Shown here: positions 27,771 to 39,418 of the stretch, in pieces
Layout: every line of letters begins with the position of its first letter
How positions within the stretch are numbered: the stretch's first letter is position 1
Source of the DNA: Paratrimastix pyriformis
Lineage: Eukaryota; Preaxostyla; Paratrimastigidae
Length of the DNA stretch: 64,000 nt
NCBI GenBank assembly: GCA_027972325.1
Contig: JAPMOS010000128.1
Coordinates: forward strand, 1-64,000
Direction: 5' to 3'
The notes under the pieces: generated by a model
The model's input: the letters and a program-made list of their open reading frames with translations, nothing else
Told to the model about the DNA's origin: nothing
Databases searched by the model: none
Translations under genes and position numbers: made by a program

Positions 27771-30141
27771 ATGGAGGACTCGAAGGTCTGCTCCGCTCTT
27801 CGTTTGCCTCTTCTCGTTAAAACGCTTGCAATCCCAGAGAGCACGGGCAGGAGATGCAACCGAGCAAGAAGCGGATCATCACTTTCTTGAACATGCTCCG
27901 TCCGAACTCCTGCGTGCCATCGTCGAGGCCTCCGATTGGGCTCTTCGCACATACGCGGCACTAATTGGCCTTTCGCAACGCACCCGCGCTCGCCTGCTCG
28001 GCACCCTCCGTGAGATGTCATTTGAGAACCCCGATCATGTCGACCCGTATGAGCGCGGGACTCTCGCCCTCACCCCGACCGCCAATGCCATGGCGGCTTT
28101 ACTGGGCCCATGCAAGACCCTCGTCAAGTTGTCCTTCCCCAATGAGTCCGAATCCCTTCTGCAGGAGGATGCGCCGCTCCTGTTTGGGTGTGGCGCCACC
28201 GCGGCCGCCTGCGCCGCCTGGGTGGATGAGGCCTTCGCCGGCCATGGCCGGCTCACCTCGCTGCGACTGCCTCGAGAGCCGTTCCTTCCTGCCCTCGGGC
28301 GCATCCTGGGCCACCTGCCCGGGCTGGTGGAGCTGCACATCATGTACCCCCCGTTCGGCGGCTTCGCAGCCAGCTTCGACAGAGCGCCTGCGCCAGACGT
28401 TCTTCGAATCACATCTACCCTACGCGGCTCGATGCCGCCAGCCCTGCGCGTACTCCGGCTTGACTTCCCCGTGCTTGGCCAGGCCCTTGAGGATCTTGTG
28501 GCTGCCCTGGCGCCCTGCGCGGGGACCCTCGAGGAGCTCGACGTCGCTCGGTGCGAGTTGGGGGAGGTCCAGGATTTTCTCGGCCGCTTTCCGTCCATCA
28601 GCCGGCTCACACTGGGGCCCATCGTGGTCGGCGACCTGCAGCCCGTGGCAGCCCGGTTGACTCAGCTGACCGTCCGCGACCTGTTTGACAGGAAGCTGCT
28701 CGCTCTGCCGAATGGCGGCGGCCTACTGGAGTCTCTCAAAGTCGACTTCTGTTCGGGTCAGAAGGCCGTCGCCTGCCTCCTGCCACCCAACCAGGACACC
28801 CTACGGCACATTGCGTTGGGCTCGCCGTGGGAGGACGAGGCGGCAGTGGATCTGCTGTCATCCCTGCCCCACCTGACCAGCCTGGAGCTCGATCTGGGGC
28901 CGACCGGCTTTATCCCCCCAAACTCGCTGCTGAACCGTCTTGAGCATCTCGCTTTGTCTGCCAAACCGAAAGTCTTCGATTCGATCGGCATCACCAGCGA
29001 GCGCCTCCGGTCGCTGTGCCTCCACCTGACCATAGGACCTTCGGCCACCGTGACCCTGGACTGCCCCGCCCTGGAGACCATCACCGGCCTGCCGCGGGAG
29101 GAGGGTGACGAGCCGTACGATCTGGAATGTCCCCGGCTGAGTTCCGTCCAGGGGTACGATCTGGTCCTGGAATGCCCCCGGCTGCGCTCCGTCCAGGGGC
29201 TCCCAGCGACCGCGAACGTGCTACTGCCCCCAGTCATGCCCGACCTGGTGATGGTCGAAGCAGCAGCGGAGGAGCCCGGCCGCGAGCCCCCCTGGCTGCC
29301 CACGCTGCTGGCCGCGGCACCCCGCCTACGCGAGGCGCGGCTGGACCGGGTGTATCTCGGCTCCGGGGGAACTCTGGCCCGGCTGCTTGCCTCACGCACC
29401 TTGACCCACCTTCAAATCAGGCTGGGGGACGGGGCGCTTCCACCCTCGAGCATCCTGAAGGAGGGGCAGCTGCTCTTGCCTGCCCAGCTGACGCATGCCG
29501 ACATCACGATGCCCATGTGCGGGAGCTGGGCGCAGCAGATTGTGGCCCGGGGGTTGCGCAGCCTCCGCTTGCATGGCTTGGCTGACTCATTACGGGTGAC
29601 TGTCATCTGCCCGGCCCTGACCTCCCTCACCATCGACCTGGGCGGCCGTGTGGCCTTTGTGGTGGCTCAGGGGACCCCTCGTTTCTTCATGCTCGACGGC
29701 TGCGATGAGGCGGTGGGCCCCAGCCTTGTGGCCTTCCTCTCCTCCACGGGCGGGGCGGCGGCTCGCCTGCGCCGCGTGGCTCTTCGACGGATCGAGACGG
29801 GTCCATGCTGGCCCCAAATCATGGCGGCCCTGGCGGGATTGCCCCTGCTGGCCAGCCTGGTTCTCACGAACACTGGCTCCCCCGCCGCCACTGTCGTTCC
29901 ATTCTCGCTGTCCAGCCCCTCCTTGCGGCACCTGTGCATCCGCTTTCTCCAAGTCTCCGCGCTGGAGCTCAACTGCCCCCTGCTGGAGGAGCTCTGGGCC
30001 TCCTTCGAAGACATCCGCCGATTCGCCCTGATCGGGCCTGCCCCCAGACAGGGCACCATGCGCCGCATTGGGCACAGCCGTTCTGTCACCTGGGCCGCGC
30101 AGATGGAGCGACTGTTCCCCGGGGCCACCGTTGAGCGGTGA
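27771..30141 (+). CDS. Array LRR gene copy 2, intact F-box-like/LRR protein
   Basis: Exon 1 27771-27785 (MEDSK), intron 27786-27837 (52 nt, GTCTGC...CAG), exon 2 27838-30141; 772 residues. There is no in-frame ATG after the upstream stop in exon 2 until residue 65 or so, so the 15-nt first exon is needed; the phases match. The N-terminus (APSELLRAIVEASDWALRTY, then LIGLSQRTRARLLG) is F-box-like. The remainder is irregular LRRs (LPGLVELHI, LTSLELDLG, CPALETITGLP, SPSLRHLCIRFLQV, CPLLEELWAS). An E3-ligase adaptor role is a guess from architecture. It is the reference copy of the array. Confidence 0.82.
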
Positions 30142-30695
30142 CACAAGAGACCCAGGCCCCCGACCCGCCCCCCTACCCACTCCTTCCCTCCTCCGCATCG
30201 TTGAGGACTTTCTCATCGCTTTTTTTTTTTCACTTGGGACCCTTGTAAATGAAACCGGTACTTTTGGCTCTCCCTCGTGGCCAATTCGGGTCGGGAGGTC
30301 CGCCCCCACAAATCACCCGCCCGGAGAGGGAGAGGCTGTGTTATCGAGGCATTGCGCAGGACGTCATCAGTCTCTCGCTTTCCCTCCTGTACCAAAAATT
30401 TTGCCGTTCATCCCAATACGCCGCGCGTTCTGGGGGGGGGGGGGGGGGGGGGTGGTTCGTCCAATAATTCATGATAAACGTGTTGGCCCGGGAATAGGAT
30501 CAAAAGCCGGAGAGAACACAGAGGCACCACCGACGACCACCACACCGCTTTGGCCAAACGGACTCGCCGGAATTCAACCGCCTCGCTCGGTGGGCTCGGG
30601 CAGCCTGGCCCTGACCCGGACAGGAACCAATTTGCCCTCTTTGCGCCGGCTCGGTCTGAAGGTCCTGGGGGAAGAGCGATCCTGCCGGAAGGATA

Positions 30696-33063
30696 ATGGA
30701 GGACTCGAAGGTCTGCTCCGCTCTTCGTTTGCCTCTTCTCGTTAAAACGCTTGCAATCCCAGAGAGCACGGGCAGGAGATGCAACCGAGCAAGAAGCGGA
30801 TCATCACTTTCTTGAACATGCTCCGTCCGAACTCCTGCGTGCCATCGTCGAGGCCTCCGATTGGGCTCTTCGCACATACGCGGCACTAATTGGCCTTTCG
30901 CAACGCACCCGCGCTCGCCTGCTCGGCACCCTCCGTGAGATGTCATTTGAGAACCCCGATCATGTCGACCCGTATGAGCGCGGGACTCTCGCCCTCACCC
31001 CGACCGCCAATGCCATGGCGGCTTTACTGGGCCCATGCAAGACCCTCGTCAAGTTGTCCTTCCCCAATGAGTCCGAATCCCTTCTGCAGGAGGATGCGCC
31101 GCTCCTGTTTGGGTGTGGCGCCACCGCGGCCGCCTGCGCCGCCTGGGTGGATGAGGCCTTCGCCGGCCATGGCCGGCTCACCTCGCTGCGACTGCCTCGA
31201 GAGCCGTTCCTTCCTGCCCTCGGGCGCATCCTGGGCCACCTGCCCGGGCTGGTGGAGCTGCACATCATGTACCCCCCGTTCGGCGGCTTCGCAGCCAGCT
31301 TCGACAGAGCGCCTGCGCCAGACGTTCTTCGAATCACATCTACCCTACGCGGCTCGATGCCGCCAGCCCTGCGCGTACTCCGGCTTGACTTCCCCGTGCT
31401 TGGCCAGGCCCTTGAGGATCTTGTGGCTGCCCTGGCGCCCTGCGCGGGGACCCTCGAGGAGCTCGACGTCGCTCGGTGCGAGTTGGGGGAGGTCCAGGAT
31501 TTTCTCGGCCGCTTTCCGTCCATCAGCCGGCTCACACTGGGGCCCATCGTGGTCGGCGACCTGCAGCCCGTGGCAGCCCGGTTGACTCAGCTGACCGTCC
31601 GCGACCTGTTTGACAGGAAGCTGCTCGCTCTGCCGAATGGCGGCGGCCTACTGGAGTCTCTCAAAGTCGACTTCTGTTCGGGTCAGAAGGCCGTCGCCTG
31701 CCTCCTGCCACCCAACCAGGACACCCTACGGCACATTGCGTTGGGCTCGCCGTGGGAGGACGAGGCGGCAGTGGATCTGCTGTCATCCCTGCCCCACCTG
31801 ACCAGCCTGGAGCTCGATCTGGGGCCGACCGGCTTTATCCCCCCAAACTCGCTGCTGAACCGTCTTGAGCATCTCGCTTTGTCTGCCAAACCGAAAGTCT
31901 TCGATTCGATCGGCATCACCAGCGAGCGCCTCCGGTCGCTGTGCCTCCACCTGACCATAGGACCTTCGGCCACCGTGACCCTGGACTGCCCCGCCCTGGA
32001 GACCATCACCGGCCTGCCGCGGGAGGAGGGTGACGAGCCGTACGATCTGGAATGTCCCCGGCTGAGTTCCGTCCAGGGGTACGATCTGGTCCTGGAATGC
32101 CCCCGGCTGCGCTCCGTCCAGGGGCTCCCAGCGACCGCGAACGTGCTACTGCCCCCAGTCATGCCCGACCTGGTGATGGTCGAAGCAGCAGCGGAGGAGC
32201 CCGGCCGCGAGCCCCCCTGGCTGCCCACGCTGCTGGCCGCGGCACCCCGCCTACGCGAGGCGCGGCTGGACCGGGTGTATCTCGGCTCCGGGGAACTCTG
32301 GCCCGGCTGCTTGCCTCACGCACCTTGACCCACCTTCAAATCAGGCTGGGGACGGGGCGCTTCCACCCTCGAGCATCCTGAAGGAGGGGCAGCTGCTCTT
32401 GCCTGCCCAGCTGACGCATGCCGACATCACGATGCCCATGTGCGGGAGCTGGGCGCAGCAGATTGTGGCCTGGGGTTGCGCAGCCTCCGCTTGCATGGCT
32501 TGGCTGACTCATTACGGGTGACTGTCATCTGCCCGGCCCTGACCTCCCTCACCATCGACCTGGGCGGCCGTGTGGCCTTTGTGGTGGCTCAGGGGACCCC
32601 TCGTTTCTTCATGCTCGACGGCTGCGATGAGGCGGTGGGCCCCAGCCTTGTGGCCTTCCTCTCCTCCACGGGCGGGGCGGCGGCTCGCCTGCGCCGCGTG
32701 GCTCTTCGACGGATCGAGACGGGTCCATGCTGGCCCCAAATCATGGCGGCCCTGGCGGGATTGCCCCTGCTGGCCAGCCTGGTTCTCACGAACACTGGCT
32801 CCCCCGCCGCCACTGTCGTTCCATTCTCGCTGTCCAGCCCCTCCTTGCGGCACCTGTGCATCCGCTTTCTCCAAGTCTCCGCGCTGGAGCTCAACTGCCC
32901 CCTGCTGGAGGAGCTCTGGGCCTCCTTCGAAGACATCCGCCGATTCGCCCTGATCGGGCCTGCCCCCAGACAGGGCACCATGCGCCGCATTGGGCACAGC
33001 CGTTCTGTCACCTGGGCCGCGCAGATGGAGCGACTGTTCCCCGGGGCCACCGTTGAGCGGTGA
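30696..33063 (+). pseudogene. Array LRR gene copy 3, locally frameshifted
   Basis: Exon 1 30696-30710 and main exon from 30763. It is identical to copy 2 up to about 32,290. Three single-base losses in G runs (near 32,290, 32,350 and 32,472) follow, summing to -3, so only about 60 residues are out of frame before the reading frame returns and continues to 33063. The uninterrupted ORF ends at 32328. Confidence 0.75.
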
Positions 33064-33612
33064 CACAAGAGACCCAGGCCCCGACCCGCCCCCTACCCAC
33101 TCCTTCCCTCCTCCGCATCGTTGAGGACTTTCTCATCGCTTTTTTTTCACTTGGGACCCTTGTAAATGAAACCGGTACTTTTGGCTCTCCCTCGTGGCCA
33201 ATTCGGGTCGGGAGGTCCGCCCCACAAATCACCCGCCCGGAGAGGGAGAGGCTGTGTTATCGAGGCATTGCGCAGGACGTCATCAGTCTCTCGCTTTCCC
33301 TCCTGTACCAAAAATTTTGCCGTTCATCCCAATACGCCGCGCGTTCTGGGGGGGGGGGGGGGGGGGGGGTGGTTCGTCCAATAATTCATGATAAACGTGT
33401 TGGCCCGGGAATAGGATCAAAAGCCGGAGAGAACACAGAGGCACCACCGACGACCACCACACCGCTTTGGCCAAACGGACTCGCCGGAATTCAACCGCCT
33501 CGCTCGGTGGGCTCGGGCAGCCTGGCCCTGACCCGGACAGGAACCAATTTGCCCTCTTTGCGCCGGCTCGGTCTGAAGGTCCTGGGGGAAGAGCGATCCT
33601 GCCGGAAGGATA

Positions 33613-35977
33613 ATGGAGGACTCGAAGGTCTGCTCCGCTCTTCGTTTGCCTCTTCTCGTTAAAACGCTTGCAATCCCAGAGAGCACGGGCAGGAGATGCA
33701 ACCGAGCAAGAAGCGGATCATCACTTTCTTGAACATGCTCCGTCCGAACTCCTGCGTGCCATCGTCGAGGCCTCCGATTGGGCTCTTCGCACATACGCGG
33801 CACTAATTGGCCTTTCGCAACGCACCCGCGCTCGCCTGCTCGGCACCCTCCGTGAGATGTCATTTGAGAACCCCGATCATGTCGACCCGTATGAGCGCGG
33901 GACTCTCGCCTCACCCCGACCGCCAATGCCATGGCGGCTTTACTGGGCCCATGCAAGACCCTCGTCAAGTTGTCCTTCCCCAATGAGTCCGAATCCCTTC
34001 TGCAGGAGGATGCGCCGCTCCTGTTTGGGTGTGGCGCCACCGCGGCCGCCTGCGCCGCCTGGGTGGATGAGGCCTTCGCCGGCCATGGCCGGCTCACCTC
34101 GCTGCGACTGCCTCGAGAGCCGTTCCTTCCTGCCCTCGGGCGCATCCTGGGCCACCTGCCCGGGCTGGTGGAGCTGCACATCATGTACCCCCCGTTCGGC
34201 GGCTTCGCAGCCAGCTTCGACAGAGCGCCTGCGCCAGACGTTCTTCGAATCACATCTACCCTACGCGGCTCGATGCCGCCAGCCCTGCGCGTACTCCGGC
34301 TTGACTTCCCCGTGCTTGGCCAGGCCCTTGAGGATCTTGTGGCTGCCCTGGCGCCCTGCGCGGGGACCCTCGAGGAGCTCGACGTCGCTCGGTGCGAGTT
34401 GGGGGAGGTCCAGGATTTTCTCGGCCGCTTTCCGTCCATCAGCCGGCTCACACTGGGGCCCATCGTGGTCGGCGACCTGCAGCCCGTGGCAGCCCGGTTG
34501 ACTCAGCTGACCGTCCGCGACCTGTTTGACAGGAAGCTGCTCGCTCTGCCGAATGGCGGCGGCCTACTGGAGTCTCTCAAAGTCGACTTCTGTTCGGGTC
34601 AGAAGGCCGTCGCCTGCCTCCTGCCACCCAACCAGGACACCCTACGGCACATTGCGTTGGGCTCGCCGTGGGAGGACGAGGCGGCAGTGGATCTGCTGTC
34701 ATCCCTGCCCCACCTGACCAGCCTGGAGCTCGATCTGGGGCCGACCGGCTTTATCCCCCCAAACTCGCTGCTGAACCGTCTTGAGCATCTCGCTTTGTCT
34801 GCCAAACCGAAAGTCTTCGATTCGATCGGCATCACCAGCGAGCGCCTCCGGTCGCTGTGCCTCCACCTGACCATAGGACCTTCGGCCACCGTGACCCTGG
34901 ACTGCCCCGCCCTGGAGACCATCACCGGCCTGCCGCGGGAGGAGGGTGACGAGCCGTACGATCTGGAATGTCCCCGGCTGAGTTCCGTCCAGGGTACGAT
35001 CTGGTCCTGGAATGCCCCCGGCTGCGCTCCGTCCAGGGGCTCCCAGCGACCGCGAACGTGCTACTGCCCCCAGTCATGCCCGACCTGGTGATGGTCGAAG
35101 CAGCAGCGGAGGAGCCCGGCCGCGAGCCCCCCTGGCTGCCCACGCTGCTGGCCGCGGCACCCCGCCTACGCGAGGCGCGGCTGGACCGGGTGTATCTCGG
35201 CTCCGGGGGAACTCTGGCCCGGCTGCTTGCCTCACGCACCTTGACCCACCTTCAAATCAGGCTGGGGACGGGGCGCTTCCACCCTCGAGCATCCTGAAGG
35301 AGGGGCAGCTGCTCTTGCCTGCCCAGCTGACGCATGCCGACATCACGATGCCCATGTGCGGGAGCTGGGCGCAGCAGATTGTGGCCCGGGGGTTGCGCAG
35401 CCTCCGCTTGCATGGCTTGGCTGACTCATTACGGGTGACTGTCATCTGCCCGGCCCTGACCTCCCTCACCATCGACCTGGGCGGCCGTGTGGCCTTTGTG
35501 GTGGCTCAGGGGACCCCTCGTTTCTTCATGCTCGACGGCTGCGATGAGGCGGTGGGCCCCAGCCTTGTGGCCTTCCTCTCCTCCACGGGCGGGGCGGCGG
35601 CTCGCCTGCGCCGCGTGGCTCTTCGACGGATCGAGACGGGTCCATGCTGGCCCCAAATCATGGCGGCCCTGGCGGGATTGCCCCTGCTGGCCAGCCTGGT
35701 TCTCACGAACACTGGCTCCCCCGCCGCCACTGTCGTTCCATTCTCGCTGTCCAGCCCTCCTTGCGGCACCTGTGCATCCGCTTTCTCCAAGTCTCCGCGC
35801 TGGAGCTCAACTGCCCCTGCTGGAGGAGCTCTGGGCCTCCTTCGAAGACATCCGCCGATTCGCCCTGATCGGGCCTGCCCCAGACAGGGCACCATGCGCC
35901 GCATTGGGCACAGCCGTTCTGTCACCTGGGCCGCGCAGATGGAGCGACTGTTCCCCGGGGCCACCGTTGAGCGGTGA
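33613..35977 (+). pseudogene. Array LRR gene copy 4, frameshifted
   Basis: Exon 1 33613-33627 and main exon from 33680. One C is missing near 33,909, one G near 34,994 and 35,262, and single C bases near 35,755-35,880. All lie in homopolymers; otherwise it is nearly identical to copy 2. Confidence 0.75.
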
Positions 35978-36525
35978 CACAAGAGACCCAGGCCCCGACC
36001 CGCCCCCTACCCACTCCTTCCCTCCTCCGCATCGTTGAGGACTTTCTCATCGCTTTTTTTTTTTCACTTGGGACCCTTGTAAATGAAACCGGTACTTTTG
36101 GCTCTCCCTCGTGGCCAATTCGGGTCGGGAGGTCCGCCCCACAAATCACCCGCCCGGAGAGGGAGAGGCTGTGTTATCGAGGCATTGCGCAGGACGTCAT
36201 CAGTCTCGCTTTCCTCCTGTACCAAAAATTTTGCCGTTCATCCCAATACGCCGCGCGTTCTGGGGGGGGGGGGGGGGGGGGGTGGTTCGTCCAATAATTC
36301 ATGATAAACGTGTTGGCCCGGGAATAGGATCAAAAGCCGGAGAGAACACAGAGGCACCACCGACGACCACCACACCGCTTTGGCCAAACGGACTCGCCGG
36401 AATTCAACCGCCTCGCTCGGTGGGCTCGGGCAGCCTGGCCCTGACCCGGACAGGAACCAATTTGCCCTCTTTGCGCCGGCTCGGTCTGAAGGTCCTGGGG
36501 GAAGAGCGATCCTGCCGGAAGGATA

Positions 36526-38882
36526 ATGGAGGACTCGAAGGTCTGCTCCGCTCTTCGTTTGCCTCTTCTCGTTAAAACGCTTGCAATCCCAGAGAGCACG
36601 GGCAGGAGATGCAACCGAGCAAGAAGCGGATCATCACTTTCTTGAACATGTTCCGTCCGAACTCCTGCGTGCCATCGTCGAGGCCTCCGATTGGGCTCTT
36701 CGCACATACGCGGCACTAATTGGCCTTTCGCAACGCACCCGCGCTCGCCTGCTCGGCACCCTCCGTGAGATGTCATTTGAGAACCCCGATCATGTCGACC
36801 CGTATGAGCGCGGGACTCGCCTCACCCCGACCGCCAATGCCATGGCGGCTTTACTGGGCCCATGCAAGACCCTCGTCAAGTTGTCCTTCCCCAATGAGTC
36901 CGAATCCCTTCTGCAGGAGGATGCGCCGCTCCTGTTTGGGTGTGGCGCCACCGCGGCCGCCTGCGCCGCCTGGGTGGATGAGGCCTTCGCCGGCCATGGC
37001 CGGCTCACCTCGCTGCGACTGCCTCGAGAGCCGTTCCTTCCTGCCCTCGGGCGCATCCTGGGCCACCTGCCCGGGCTGGTGGAGCTGCACATCATGTACC
37101 CCCCGTTCGGCGGCTTCGCAGCCAGCTTCGACAGAGCGCCTGCGCCAGACGTTCTTCGAATCACATCTACCCTACGCGGCTCGATGCCGCCAGCCCTGCG
37201 CGTACTCCGGCTTGACTTCCCGTGCTTGGCCAGGCCCTTGAGGATCTTGTGGCTGCCCTGGCGCCCTGCGCGGGGACCCTCGAGGAGCTCGACGTCGCTC
37301 GGTGCGAGTTGGGGGAGGTCCAGGATTTTCTCGGCCGCTTTCCGTCCATCAGCCGGCTCACACTGGGGCCCATCGTGGTCGGCGACCTGCAGCCCGTGGC
37401 AGCCCGGTTGACTCAGCTGACCGTCCGCGACCTGTTTGACAGGAAGCTGCTCGCTCTGCCGAATGGCGGCGGCCTACTGGAGTCTCTCAAAGTCGACTTC
37501 TGTTCGGGTCAGAAGGCCGTCGCCTGCCTCCTGCCACCCAACCAGGACACCCTACGGCACATTGCGTTGGGCTCGCCGTGGGAGGACGAGGCGGCAGTGG
37601 ATCTGCTGTCATCCCTGCCCCACCTGACCAGCCTGGAGCTCGATCTGGGGCCGACCGGCTTTATCCCCCCAAACTCGCTGCTGAACCGTCTTGAGCATCT
37701 CGCTTTGTCTGCCAAACCGAAAGTCTTCGATTCGATCGGCATCACCAGCGAGCGCCTCCGGTCGCTGTGCCTCCACCTGACCATAGGACCTTCGGCCACC
37801 GTGACCCTGGACTGCCCCGCCCTGGAGACCATCACCGGCCTGCCGCGGGAGGAGGGTGACGAGCCGTACGATCTGGAATGTCCCCGGCTGAGTTCCGTCC
37901 AGGGTACGATCTGGTCCTGGAATGCCCCCGGCTGCGCTCCGTCCAGGGGCTCCCAGCGACCGCGAACGTGCTACTGCCCCCAGTCATGCCCGACCTGGTG
38001 ATGGTCGAAGCAGCAGCGGAGGAGCCCGGCCGCGAGCCCCCCTGGCTGCCCACGCTGCTGGCCGCGGCACCCCGCCTACGCGAGGCGCGGCTGGACCGGG
38101 TGTATCTCGGCTCCGGGGGAACTCTGGCCCGGCTGCTTGCCTCACGCACCTTGACCCACCTTCAAATCAGGGTTGGGGGACGGGGCGCTTCCACCCTCGA
38201 GCATCCTGAAGGAGGGCAGCTGCTCTTGCCTGCCCAGCTGACGCATGCCGACATCACGATGCCCATGTGCGGGAGCTGGGCGCAGCAGATTGTGGCCTGG
38301 GGTTGCGCAGCCTCCGCTTGCATGGCTTGGCTGACTCATTACGGGTGACTGTCATCTGCCCGGCCCTGACCTCCCTCACCATCGACCTGGGCGGCCGGCC
38401 TTTGTGGTGGCTCAGGGGACCCCTCGTTTCTTCATGCTCGACGGCTGCGATGAGGCGGTGGGCCCCAGCCTTGTGGCCTTCCTCTCCTCCACGGGCGGGG
38501 CGGCGGCTCGCCTGCGCCGCGTGGCTCTTCGACGGATCGAGACGGGTCCATGCTGGCCCCAAATCATGGCGGCCCTGGCGGGTTTGCCCCTGCTGGCCAG
38601 CCTGGTTCTCACGAACACTGGCTCCCCGCCGCCACTGTCGTTCCATTCTCGCTGTCCAGCCCTCCTTGCGGCACCTGTGCATCCGCTTTCTCCAAGTCTC
38701 CGCGCTGGAGCTCAACTGCCCCTGCTGGAGGAGCTCTGGGCCTCCTTCAAAGACATCCGCCGATTCGCCCTGATCGGGCCTGCCCCAGACAGGCACCATG
38801 CGCCGCATTGGGCACAGCCGTTCTGTCACCTGGGCCGCGCAGATGGAGCGACTGTTCCCCCGGGGCCACCGTTGAGCGGTGA
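36526..38882 (+). pseudogene. Array LRR gene copy 5, heavily frameshifted
   Basis: Exon 1 36526-36540 and main exon from 36593. A 3-nt loss near 36,815 is in frame, but single-base losses follow at about 37,219 and 37,911, and many between 38,170 and 38,860. Indel density rises sharply toward 39,250, including the intergenic part, which hints at lower consensus quality there. Confidence 0.75.
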
Positions 38883-39418
38883 CACAAGAGACCCAGGCCC
38901 CCGACCCGCCCCCCTACCCACTCCTTCCTCCTCCGCATCAAGTTGAGGACTTTCATCGCTTTTTTCACTTGGGACCCTTGTAAATGAAACCGGTACTTTG
39001 GCTCTCCTCGTGGCCAATTCGGGTCGGGAGGCCCCCACAAATCACCCGCCCGGAGAGGGAGAGGCTGTGTTATCGAGGCATTGCGCAGGACGTCATCAGT
39101 CTCGCTTTCCCTCCTGTACCAAAATTTTGCCGTTCATCCCAATACGCCGCGCGTTCTGGGGGGGGGGGGGGGGGGGGTGGTTCGTCCAATAATTCATGAT
39201 AAACGTTGGCCCGGAAGGGATCGTGCCGGAGAGAACACAGAGGTAATCTCACCGACGACCACCACACCGCTTTTGGCCAAACGGACTCGCCGGAATTCAA
39301 CCGCCTCGCTCGGTGGGCTCGGGCAGCCTGGCCCTGACCCGGACAGGAACCAATTTGCCCTCTTTGCGCCGGCTCGGTCTGAAGGTCCTGGGGGAAGAGC
39401 GATCCTGCCGGAAGGATA

